Origin: Phymatolithon calcareum
Lineage: Eukaryota; Rhodophyta; Florideophyceae; Hapalidiales
NCBI GenBank assembly: GCA_977006965.1
Contig: OZ345353.1
Location: 496,001-560,000, forward strand
Length of the DNA: 64,000 nt
Direction of reading: 5' to 3'
Made by a program: the position numbers and the translations under genes. Position 1 is the stretch's first letter, and each line of letters starts with the position of its first letter. The notes below the pieces were generated by a model that worked only from the letters and a program-made list of their open reading frames with translations, did not search any database and was not told where the DNA came from. Shown piece by piece: positions 41,801 to 51,479 of the stretch.

Positions 41801-44800
41801 AGTCTCCTGGGACTATGTTGGCTAAAGCGCCTTAGAGGAATAACATGAAGAGGGATGGCAGCAGATGTTCGTGAAAAATTGGTGAAATTATTCTGAATGC
41901 TTGTACAAGGTTTCATAGTGCAGTTCATGAGAAGAACAGACCTATGCTCACGTGAAATTGCATTTCGCACTTACACTACTCTTGACCGTCTTATCGACTT
42001 ATTCCGGACCCATCGAAGCTTATTGGAGGCGGAACGAACATTCCTGTGTTTTCGAGGTATAATGCTGTTGGGACTTTTAACATCACTCTCCTTGAGAGTA
42101 TTGGTTCTCCTACAGAGGATTTGCAATGAGAAAAGCCTTGGGGAGTCTTTTTTTCGCCGCACCGTATTTTTCGACATCTTTCCGCCGATTTTACGACACC
42201 CATCTGCGGAGAAGATTCGCGTTAACATAAGCTTCAAGTTGGAGCCATAGAGAAAAGACTCAACTGCTTCACAAAATGAGAGAGATTACGCGTCTTTCCA
42301 AACAGGTTTGCTGTTCTAATGTGTTTGAGAGCGCATCCAAAACTGAACCTTATTTCCGAGGTCGTGATAAGGTGGGCCCTCTGACTTTAATGTCGAGAAA
42401 GACTCAGAACCTCAAAGCGAGAACCACTGGCCGTTTTGAAAGACTTCTTTGAACGGCAAGGAACATATACTCGAGTGGCAATTTCGAGCAGTTGTTCGTC
42501 TCCAAATCCTGCTACGTTCGGAATTCACACACTATACTGTCACGAAGGGCCTAAAGTGGTTTAGATATTATTTTATTCCTAGCTTCAGTATCTACGACTT
42601 TGCCTGTGGCCTGTACTCAAGTGCGACACATTCGCTTTTGGCGGGCATTCGAAGATTCTATTGTTGTGTCGGACAGCTTTCATTACAGTAACCGCTGTTA
42701 CTCTCCAGGTTTTCTTCCCAGAGCACAATCTGGTCTAGACTTACGAAATACTTTTTCGCATGAACATCTGAACAGGGAATCGAGCAGCTCTCCAAGTCTC
42801 TTGGTAGCAACTCGCAGCAGTATTACATTTCACTGTTTTCATATTACACAGCTATCATAAACATTCGTGCACATACCAAAACCCGATCCACGAAACAATT
42901 TGAGTCAAGCGGATCAACTTTAACTGATTATGACCCGGAATGGTGCTTCTTCTCTTTCCTAAGCATATCCTGCACATGTTGTCGTATTTCGGCAAACGTT
43001 TCGAACCGATCTCACCTCCAAAACACTTTATCATAAGATGAGGACATATATGGCCCAAAATGTGTCGTTATTTTGTCATACCTGCACTCTTTGTAAAGGT
43101 TGCAAGCCCCTCTCGTGTCGCCGACGAAGTTATCTACGATCTGTCACACATCAATTCCGCGCCTCCAGTTCCGAGGTATCCAATATCAGCTCACGCAAAT
43201 GAGCTCTGCGGAAAAATTGTCCGGTCTATAGGTTTGAACTTTGATGATGATACAGTTCCTTTCACAGATACTGCAAAATGCGTTCAAGCATCTCTTGCGC
43301 ATCTCATCGAAACTTCTCGGTATATTGAGCAAATTGTATCAACAGATCCTAATCTTGGCTGCATTGATCTCGCTATCTGTGCGCGAACTGTACCTAAAGG
43401 TCAATCTCCTGCGGAAAAGGCACAAATCAGACCATACTTGGCCCTACTATCATAAAGCAGAGGAAAATCGCTTTTCCAGAACTTCCGAAACATTATTACA
43501 CATCTGTGCCGGGCAATGTGCTGCAAAAAAATTGTCAAACTCTTCCAGAGGAAAAACTATCCAATCTGACTCCTGAGCGAACACCTGTGCGGCTAGTTTC
43601 AGATGCAATTACACCGGCATCATTCACTGTTCCTATGCATGTCACAGCACAGTGTTTGTCATTCTTCTTTGACGGGTCAGGAATAACGGGGCATCCCAGC
43701 GCATTCAATGAGTATATTATGTAATACGTTAACGCCAGATTATTAATGAATAGCGTTAATTTTGTTTTCAGTGCTTCCAAAATCATGCTACGACGCGAGA
43801 AAGAGACAGACAAAGGTACACTATATCAATCCTTTGTTCCTGAGCATCTCCGGAGCTCTAAAGGGATTGTAATTCCGAAGATCGCATTTATCAGGTGAAG
43901 AAACGGGAAACTGTTTCACACGTCAGGCTCTCAAACTGTAAGTCCCAAGTTTGAGAGGTTCGCGGGACGAGTAAGACGGTCTGATTCGCTCTGCTTGTTA
44001 CTATTCTGCACGTTGGAATTTCTGGACGATGTCTGAAATATCTTTCCAAGGATTTGGGAGAGCCGCGTGCAAGTCTTGGGAACGGCTATTCTGGTCAACA
44101 AAGACCCTTTCAAATTTACTTTAGCGCCATCGAAAAATCCGAAAAGGAAAGCTGAGGACTATTTTAAAGATCTTTCCAGTTCTGTCGTTCTATGCGATCT
44201 ATCTCTAAACAACGGAACAACTGACGACATGCACTACCCGTTTGTCGGATGGTACACACCAAAGAGATTGGTTGCAATTAAGAGTTTTCATTTCCCGGAG
44301 GGTAATGTTCCTCATTGTAAGCGAGATGTTTGCTGCTCCTCTGCTTTTATTTGGCACAAGATGCGCATTAGAGAACTCGACGTAGATGATGGTTCCTCAA
44401 ATACAGAGTGAATCAACTTGATGGTACTATAGAAGCAATTAAAAGACAGAATTTCCTTACCGTTGTCGCTCGAAATGATACTTTCCTGATCTCTATTTCA
44501 TATCATCATTGAGAGCAAAGGTTACATGAATCCTAGGTTGAGAAAGGTCAAAACACTTAACTTGCTCGTTTCATCATCCAATTCTTTATTGATGATGAGG
44601 ACAACGTGGGCACTCTATAAGGAAGATTTGTCGAGTTGATCGGACTCCGTGGCCGACATCTGAAGTACAATTTTACTGCTGTGGTACATTTTTCCCTTTA
44701 TGACGTGTGACAGAATTGAATGCGGTGGACGAAAACTGCACCTGAACATGCATGCTAAACGGAAATACTAGATCGAACAATAATGGTGATCACTGAGTGC

Positions 44801-45595
44801 AATTCGGCGTTTAAGATTCTATTATACTAAATTTCTCTGACACACTATCGTGCAAGAAATATCGAAGAACAATATTCTCACTGCCAATTTCTCGGTCATA
44901 TTGGAGAAAGTAATATCACAGCGTTCTATTACGGTTGCTGATTGTTAAAGGACCTGCTTAAGCAAGCGGTTTTTCCAGAATTTGAAAGAAGAACTTCGTA
45001 TTAACACAGACACGGAATAAAATGTAAATAATGATGGAACTCACTGTGGTCATCTCAGTTGCTATCAGCATTTCCAACTGAACATACTTCATCACTTAGA
45101 TAATCGCGTTGCGAATCCTTGAAACTATGTAGAGAAAAACAATCGCCACTAATTGTATCGAAGATTCACTCTGACCGAATATCAGACTAAGAGCCAGAAG
45201 CTCACATGACGTCGTCAATTGTAGTGTGCGCACTCCTCCTGTTTTCGCAGCGTTCTATTGAACATTTGCACGTGCTCCCGCATGTACCACCTCGTTTCAT
45301 GCTGGACCAATTTGACGACGGCAAACAGCAGGGTCCTTCTGTGTTTCACAGCGCCTCTTGTAGTCCTCCTCGGTAAACAAAATGGGAAATCCATCCCTGA
45401 ACCGAAGTTGGGGTCCGCATTCAACCACTTCAAGTTCCAACTTATCTAGTTTAGACAGATATTCGAGCCAATTCCATGAGATAGCCCATGTATGAACAAG
45501 TGCGAAGTCCGAGTTCTGGGGAAGTACCTGTGATCTGAAGGTTTTGCTTGGACTGAAAGCTATTTACATTCGAACTTCTCTATCCCACTCCTTTT
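38850..45595. other. 6.7 kb of AT-rich decayed sequence, unassigned
   Basis: No intact gene is seen. Several plus-strand stretches look like broken coding sequence, because protein-like frames follow each other with stops and shifts between. The clearest are around 41,450-41,850 (ALYRLQIPLLMLSKDCIAKG), 43,060-43,455 and 44,070-44,410 (HYPFVGWYTPKRLVAIKSFH). They share orientation and may belong to one long dead element. I could not match any of them to a family. Confidence 0.35.
43060..43455 (+). pseudogene. Unidentified coding fragment
   Basis: A 131-codon frame opening with ATG. Its second half is protein-like (HANELCGKIVRSIGLNFDDD, then VQASLAHLIETSRYIEQIVS). No family is recognised. It is surrounded by similar fragments in the same orientation and is probably part of a decayed element. 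Confidence 0.25.
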
Positions 45596-46012
45596 TCAAC
45601 AAGCCGCAGGAAAAGTTGGAATACTCAAATCTGCTTTCGGGGTGACAATAGCACAGTAGAGCAGACGCCTTACGCTGTCTTCTGACTTCATGTCTCCAAT
45701 AGGTCCATGGTTAACAAAATAAGTCCTCACAAGCTTTCTAGGTGCCGCCACAGCGTAGCCGTTGTTGAAGTCGTTATCCATCAAGCACGCCAATTGAATC
45801 CATGACTCCCACGAGACACCCAGGAGCTGTAAGGCACTTAAACGCTTCCGAACGGTGGCGTAAGAGTATCTCAGCTTTACAAAAACATCTTTTTCTCCAA
45901 ATAATATTTGTATTATACCATTCACAGTCACTGCTAATTTAAAAGTAATGCTGTCTGAGTCCAATGAAATTTGAAGAATAAGGGTTCGATTAACGGAATC
46001 CTCAGAGTTCAT
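45596..46012 (-). CDS. Hypothetical small protein or fragment
   Basis: A 138-codon frame from an ATG. The sequence (MNSEDSVNRTLILQISLDSD, then WESWIQLACLMDNDFNNGYA) is compatible with a folded protein, but I recognise no domain. It lies between decayed sequence and a dispersed repeat, so it may be a gene fragment. Confidence 0.25.
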   Translation of the reverse strand: MNSEDSVNRTLILQISLDSDSITFKLAVTVNGIIQILFGEKDVFVKLRYSYATVRKRLSALQLLGVSWESWIQLACLMDNDFNNGYAVAAPRKLVRTYFVNHGPIGDMKSEDSVRRLLYCAIVTPKADLSIPTFPAAC

Positions 46013-46071
46013 ATTCTTTTTTCAGTTTTCATTCTTTCGTTATGCAGGTTTCGGAGTTGTCCTAGAACAAC

Positions 46072-46506
46072 TCCCAGCCCTTACAGATTGTGGCGTTCAA
46101 CGCCACTATCATACTCCTATACAAATAGATCGCTTTAATTTTTCATCACAGCTCGCATTTACAGTAAGCCCGTACATATAGAATTACATTCATTACAGTA
46201 TCGTAGGTTTCGATGCTTACTTGCACAATGAAGGATCACCAAGGTCAAACCCTAGACCGCTGCTTACAGCTGCTTTACATTGCTTACATGTGCTTGCACT
46301 GTAAGCACAGTACGGCGCCTGCGACAGGCAAGGAAGCCTTGAAGCGGCTCCCAGATTCTTCCATTGATCCATTTCTCATATTGCCAAGTCATCCTTTGAT
46401 CCAATTCTTTTTCTATAAAGGTCGCCGCTTCGCGGCGCCCTCGGCGTTTGCCAGGGAACAACCCGACCACAGCCAGTGTGCCAACTTGTGCGTTTAACAC
46501 CCCACA
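46072..46506 (-). repeat. Dispersed repeat, copy 2 (inverted)
   Basis: Inverted relative to copy 1 at 34,646-34,975 and about 100 bp longer. The extra sequence lies after the GATGACTTGG landmark and contains a GCTTACA-rich stretch. A frame of about 70 codons (FIEKELDQRMTWQYEKWING) is partly shared with copy 1, but stops differ. Confidence 0.65.
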
Positions 46507-46605
46507 CGGATACAGTACACTTTAACAGATATGAATGGGACTTGGTGTCACAACTGCTCAAAGCCGCACAAAGTGTAGAGCTTCTGTGATATTAACATCT
46601 AAATC

Positions 46606-47645
46606 GAAGAAATTCACTACGTGGCCGCGAAAAGTTGGAAATATTCATTTCATGGCCATCCCTAGCCAAACTTACTACTCACCCCTAGCCAAGCGTTCTA
46701 TTATAACTCACCACAGCCAAAACTACTACTCATCCGTTTGTCAAAGCAATCCATGCGACATTAAAATTTATTGCGCGCGCTACTCTCTCTGCTTTAAATC
46801 CTCATCACAAGTAGCATCTCCGTCATCGCAGGCGGTAAGGTCGACATGACTGAGCCGCCTTGTCGATGTGTTCCGTTTCGCCTCAACAAGGTTCTGGATG
46901 TCGGGCCTCAGGCTTGTCTGCGAAAAGTGGCCAGTGTTTCCGTACAAGTATCAGTGACGGGCCCTCATTTCGGACGGGCTTCTTGCGCTTGCGGTCCGAC
47001 TTAGCCACAAGCTCAAACGGGACCAAATCATCCTGTACTAACTCGTCTCCCGTCTCCAGTGGCTGCAACATGCGTGATGCTGCCCTCTTGCTGCTTGGCC
47101 CATGTTCTCAACATTCAAGCATTCCCGAACCAGTGCTTTTTCCACGGGTCGAACGGCACCCGATGCTGCACCACGTGCCTAGTAAAAAAATGTAGCGACG
47201 ACGTGGCTACATGACGAAGAGTGCTCGTCAAAGCGGCAGCAAGAACATGTAGCGCAGTAGTTGCTGCTAACTGTTATATCGAATGGTATCTCTTCCCTGC
47301 CGACAACACAACTGAGCGCACCGCTTTCTATGACCTCGGGCTCCACAAGCAGCTTCTCCGCTCGAAAGACTTTTTCTTGGTGCTTCTCGTGTTGTGTGAG
47401 ATCACGACGTTGACAAAGTTGCAAAGCTTGATCCAGCGTAGTCGCTCATCTGTAGCACGAGCCCCTTCTTTTCCATGATTTCAGAGAGGATAGTGCGGGA
47501 GCGTTGCGAGTTGAGCGTAGCAGACAAATGCGACGACATGCTTACTGTATGCCGTCGTATTCGTAACGGATGAGTAGTAGGTTTGGCTACGGGTGGCCAT
47601 GTAGTGCATTATTCCCACTTTTGGTGGCCATCTGTGAATTTCCTC
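46606..47645 (-). mobile_element. Mutator-like element C with target duplication
   Basis: This complete 1040-bp element is bounded by a perfect 10-bp target duplication, CATCTAAATC (46,596-46,605 and 47,646-47,655). The ends are inverted. The left begins GAAGAAATTCACTACGTGGC and the right, read inward, begins GAGGAAATTCACAGATGGCC. Inside each terminal repeat a second copy of the ATTCA(N)nATGGCCA unit occurs about 35 bp in, followed by the TAGCCAAAC...ACTACTCA box. The 10-bp duplication and long inverted repeats are typical of the Mutator superfamily. The interior carries only a SWIM remnant, so the element is non-autonomous. Confidence 0.85.
47190..47430 (-). pseudogene. SWIM zinc-finger remnant in element C
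   Basis: The minus strand reads REEIPFDITVSSNYCATCSC, followed by a divergent second half of the SWIM motif (C-S-x-x-x-x-x-x-x-x-C-x-H, ending SCSHVVATFF). Upstream lies a Lys/Glu-rich stretch (HEKHQEKVFRAEKLLVEPEV). Stops separate it from the downstream block DELVQDDLVPFEL near 46,990-47,070. Confidence 0.6.
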
Positions 47646-47951
47646 CATCTAAATCTCTACACAGCCAATCCTCAGCCGCCGTCCTTCAAAGGTATGACCC
47701 CACGGTGGTGCGCAATCCATTGCTATTGCAATTAATTGCAATTCGTAGCAATTCGACCGAAATTGGGTTCTGATGAAGAATTGCAATTCGAATTGTTGGT
47801 AGGTTGTACGAGAGTGTACAGTATAGTTCAACAAGTGCAGAGTTGTCGGAAATAACGATCACTTCAAATGTATCATGCATAGTACTGTACGTGGTAATTG
47901 GTTGTCGGTAGCATCTAATTTTATTATATAACTCGGGCCAGTATAAGCGTT

Positions 47952-48031
47952 CACCGGGGGAGCACGGTACCATTTTGGCCCAAATCAACTAAATAACTAT
48001 CGGGCCAAAATGTTGCCGTGCTCCCCTAGTG
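47952..48031. repeat. 80-bp foldback (MITE-like)
   Basis: Two 30-nt arms (47,952-47,981 and 48,002-48,031) pair at 26 of 30 positions around a 20-nt AT-rich spacer. The inner ends are GGCCC/GGGCC and the outer end read inward is CACTAGGGGAGCACGGCAAC. No clear target duplication is seen. Confidence 0.7.
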
Positions 48032-48069
48032 TTCGGTACGTAAAATTCTACGTACAGTTACAACGTTCC

Positions 48070-48156
48070 TGAATTCAACCATCCATGTGATCGTTCTGTT
48101 GTAGTGGTCTGCGTACACCCACTACAACAGAGCGATCACATGGATGGTTGAATTCA
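48070..48156. repeat. 38-bp near-perfect inverted repeat (hairpin)
   Basis: The arms at 48,070-48,107 and 48,119-48,156 differ at one base (T versus C) and enclose an 11-nt loop (TCTGCGTACAC). The left arm begins TGAATTCAACCATCCATGTG. It ends 14 bp before the TA that flanks pogo-like element B. Confidence 0.8.
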
Positions 48157-48172
48157 TTCACCCGTTCAAGTA

Positions 48173-49413
48173 CAGTAGGTGGCTGTAAAAACCGATCAGG
48201 GGGTCAAATCCGATCAGAAGGGCTTTTGCATCAAAAATATAACTGCATAATAAAATTTCGAGTATGATAAGTTGTTGAGAATCGCATCTTGGACGGGGAA
48301 AAGTGGCAAAAAAATCTATAATTTAAAAACCAATCTCTTCAATCGACAGAACGTATCGATATGTCATTCTGTCGGCAATTTCAGTGAAATCGGATAATAC
48401 GTTTTGAGTGAATCGCGTCTTGAAGCCAGGTCATCAGCGTGAGGCTAGCCCTTTCGGTTGGTTCGCGTTGAACTTCTGACCCTACACCGCGACTGTCTCA
48501 ATGATGGCGTCGGTGCTACGATAAGCGGATGCGAAAACGCGGGAATATACTTGGCGGGGAGGCTCTGGCGGGAAAAATGGCGTACGCTATGCTCTTAAAA
48601 GGGCGAACTACTGTTGCGCCCCACATTGACGGACTTCCGAACGAGAGGCACAACAAGCTGGCCGATCATGGAAGGTGGCGCAGTGAGCAGGCCGCGACGT
48701 CAGTCTGCATTGGCATCCAACCTCAGGTCGCCGCGCACGGTTTCATCGACACCTCTCATGGCGTGAACCTGACGGCACCGGAGGCAATGGATATTGTCCG
48801 GAAGAAAGAAGAGCACAGGCGCATGAAGAAAATTGCCGAAAAGCAGAAGCAACTGAAGGCGGAAGAAGAGCGGTATGGAAAACGGAGACATCGCGAGCAC
48901 ATTGAAATGTTTGCCTTGCGGACTCGTGCCCGACGTTGGGGAATGCCGCTGGTCGCGCCGAGATCGCTTCGACATCGCCGCATGATCGCGGCACGGAAAG
49001 CCGCACGCAAAAGGAACGCGCATGCCGGACCGGCACTCATGCCGGTTGCCCTTCACGTGCTCGCTTCTGCTGCATGCAATAGTTCGTAAGTGTGCCCAGA
49101 TTTCGCACTGGCGTGCTGGCAAGATCGACGGATGAGCAAACAGTTATCATTTTATAACCTTTAATTTCGATAATAATTTTGATTCCCTATTTACGGAAAG
49201 TGATCGGATTTGACAGTCAAAATGTTATTTTGAAGCCACTTTTTCAGGTAGATTCACTGTCGACGATCCAATCATTTCTGCAATCTTTTGCGACTATGCA
49301 CATGAGCTCTTTCTCAGCTATCGATTGACACCGGAATGGTCCAAAATGGCCAATATTTTCTTAAAATGATTTTTAAATTTCCGTTTTTGATCGGTTTTTA
49401 CAGCCACCTACTG
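48173..49413 (+). mobile_element. pogo/Tc1-like element B
   Basis: A 1241-bp element with perfect 26-bp terminal inverted repeats beginning CAGTAGGTGGCTGTAAAAAC, flanked by TA at 48,171-48,172 and 49,414-49,415. Identical ends suggest more recent movement than element A at 22.4 kb, whose ends share the first CAG-x-x-GGTGG. Confidence 0.88.
48529..49089 (+). pseudogene. C-terminal remnant of a pogo-like transposase
   Basis: A 186-codon frame from ATG. Residues about 65-110 (AAHGFIDTSHGVNLTAPEAM) correspond to the C-terminal block of the transposase in element A, and a long Lys/Glu/Arg helix follows (RRMKKIAEKQKQLKAEEERY). No DNA-binding or DDE catalytic region is present. The product could at most be a small basic protein and the element must have used a transposase from elsewhere. 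Confidence 0.55.
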
Positions 49414-49638
49414 TATAACGGTATGGGTGTCTAGAGTGCCGTTTCTGAAAAGACAGATAGAAGAGTCAAGAGGCATGAATAAACAATTAACTTGACTATT
49501 GCGCGAAGTATTAAAAATTCCAATCCGAATTGCTGACTAACCGTCGTGATCAATTGAATTTTTTAATTGCACGACAAACAGCAATGTCGAGAAACTATTT
49601 AGGATGCTCAAAGTAGCAGGTCAACTCGTTACCTACTT

Positions 49639-50682
49639 TCATCTCCTTCTGTTCTCTCTTCCAGCTTCCTTGATAGCCCGTCTGGTCAGCTCAAGTGCGC
49701 TAGGCCGATCTGTCGGTACCTCATCTGTGCCATTTTGTAGCAACCGAGTGCGATTGTACATTACATCCATATCTCTATCTTCTGCAGTCGCAGAGGTCAT
49801 GATTCGATCAATGTCGCATTGCGACTTGTCGTACAGCTTTTTGAGTTCTTCTTTAATGTCCTTGCTCCAGTCCATACCGTTTGTTTCCACCCACTTCCGC
49901 TCATACCCAGCGATAGCTCTGCGCTGCCTTACCTGGTTAGGTCCGTTCCGAAATGTTATCGCCTTTTTCAGCTCGTGCAAGTTATGCTCGTTAATTACGT
50001 TCTGCTTGCGGGCCTCATTAAACGCATCAAGCACAGTTGCCGCATGGGTTTGACTAATATTTAACACGGCGCGCAGCGTGGGCAGATCTTCCTTGGTGAA
50101 GTATTTCGGGAGCATGAGAAACGAATCGTACCGTGTGCGACCGAGAATCGTGGGGAGATGCAGGGATGAGATACCGTTGCCGCAAGTCCACGCGTCCCAG
50201 ACGAGTTTAGCAATCTGGGCTGATGTTTCCACCATCGTAGTGACGGGGATGACCGAGAGTGGGGAAAACTCAAGCAGCACGGACACGAACTCGAGCTCGC
50301 GGACGAGCGAGTTGTTTAGGATTTCTTCCTCCGTCTGCTCCAAGATGACAAAATGGAACTTGATGTGAGAGTGAGGTCGTACTTTGAGGAACGCTCGCAG
50401 CTCGGCTACGCACCATGCGCTGTGGAAGAACAGTGATGTGAGCAGGAAGAGGGCAACTCCGCCAGGGCGCGTCTGCAGTACGGCATCGAAAACCACCGAA
50501 ATGTCGCTGCCCACAGCCGTGCCCTTGAAGAATATTGACGGCTCCTCGCCTTGACTGCGTGCGAGAGTCAGCACGGCTTGTTCTGTTTTTTGTGCGAGCT
50601 TACTCGTCGTGAATCCAGGAGGAAGCTGATCGGAAGCGTGACAGCTGATGAAGAGGTCAACTCGAGTGTCCGGCTCCATCAT
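49639..50682 (-). CDS. TIR-domain protein with truncated Sel1 tail, intact copy 2
   Basis: An intact 347-residue protein. The TIR domain covers residues about 7-125: strand A DLFISCHASDQ, then IFFKGTAVGSDI, then GGVALFLLTSLFFHSAWCVA. The catalytic position of TIR NADases is Glu94 in WCVAEL. A linker domain shared with copies 1 and 3 follows (ILGRTRYDSFLMLPKYF; NEARKQNVINEHNLHELKKA; AIAGYERKWVETNGMDWSKD). The C-terminus has one partial Sel1-like unit (RLLQNGTDEVP) and then ends in a basic tail, whereas copy 1 has six units. The likely role is NAD cleavage or TIR-based signalling in stress or immunity, which is inference from family. Two adjacent ATGs open the frame. No signal peptide or membrane segment is seen. 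Confidence 0.75.
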   Translation of the reverse strand: MMEPDTRVDLFISCHASDQLPPGFTTSKLAQKTEQAVLTLARSQGEEPSIFFKGTAVGSDISVVFDAVLQTRPGGVALFLLTSLFFHSAWCVAELRAFLKVRPHSHIKFHFVILEQTEEEILNNSLVRELEFVSVLLEFSPLSVIPVTTMVETSAQIAKLVWDAWTCGNGISSLHLPTILGRTRYDSFLMLPKYFTKEDLPTLRAVLNISQTHAATVLDAFNEARKQNVINEHNLHELKKAITFRNGPNQVRQRRAIAGYERKWVETNGMDWSKDIKEELKKLYDKSQCDIDRIMTSATAEDRDMDVMYNRTRLLQNGTDEVPTDRPSALELTRRAIKEAGRENRRR

Positions 50683-51071
50683 GGCATTGGCTTCACGTAC
50701 TCGAGACGAAAATCGAACGGTTGATCAAGTCGAAAAAGTGTGTTCTGATGTGGTTCAGGAGGAACGGCGGAGAACGGCGGTGACGTGGCTGTGACCATAT
50801 TGTTTTTGTGTTCGTCACGGTAACGTTACTGGATTTTGTGTTAGGTTTAGCTTTATATTTTGTGTCTACGTTTGGTCTAAATTCGATATGGCTGCAGCTA
50901 AGATCTAATCAGAAGCGGACTACAGTGCCAGGAGCTTCAGATCTTCTATAGTGGTATTCTCGAGAAGGACTTGGATACTTGTAGAAAGAAAAACAGGAAA
51001 CTCAGCAACTTCAACCCTGCGGAGCGCTCTTTCGAGCTTGCCACGGCAGAAAAGTACTTTCTTTGCCCGTG
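50683..51071. other. Upstream region of TIR copy 2
   Basis: No gene is seen between the TIR gene start and the copia 2 LTR. The TIR promoter should lie here. A short tandem GGAGAACGGCGG/GGAACGGCGG is present near 50,761-50,780. Confidence 0.35.
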
Positions 51072-51285
51072 TGTTGATACTATACTTGTTTTTCCTTTTA
51101 CTGAGGGATCTGTACGCTAGCTACTTATAGTTCTAGGGGTAGATCCTTTGTGCTAGCGTGTCGTGCGAACTGGCTGTACCAGGCGAGTGACAAAGCCTCG
51201 AGTGGCATAAGGTGTTGGCATGTGCTGCACTCTCGAGATGCGGGTCCACGTGTACGCGGTGGCGCACTGTGCTGTGGCTGCGTCA
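51072..51285 (-). repeat. Copia 2 LTR (3' LTR of the minus-strand element)
   Basis: On the plus strand it begins TGTTGATACTATACTTGTTT and ends GTGGCTGCGTCA. It starts TG and ends CA as expected for an LTR. Confidence 0.85.
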
Positions 51286-51479
51286 ATCTAAGAGGATGAA
51301 TAAGAGGCTAGAAAAGTGTTGTGACTGCATCATCCGGTCCAGCCTCTTGTTCGGGCGTACGTATGCGCTGTAGATTGGCGAGGAATTTTTCATGGGCAGT
51401 GGCTTAGTGAATATGTCGGCCAGTTGTCGACGGCCAGGGACGTGCGTGTTTCTATGCGGCCGCTGCGCACCTGCTCATT

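Noticed and set aside
41420-43460. Weak resemblance to blocks of an RNA polymerase largest subunit (a VLPPHFC... stretch and a STDPNLG stretch)
   Set aside because: The matches are short, 1.9 kb apart, and the invariant catalytic NADFDGD and GKRVDFS blocks are absent. Chance similarity is likelier.
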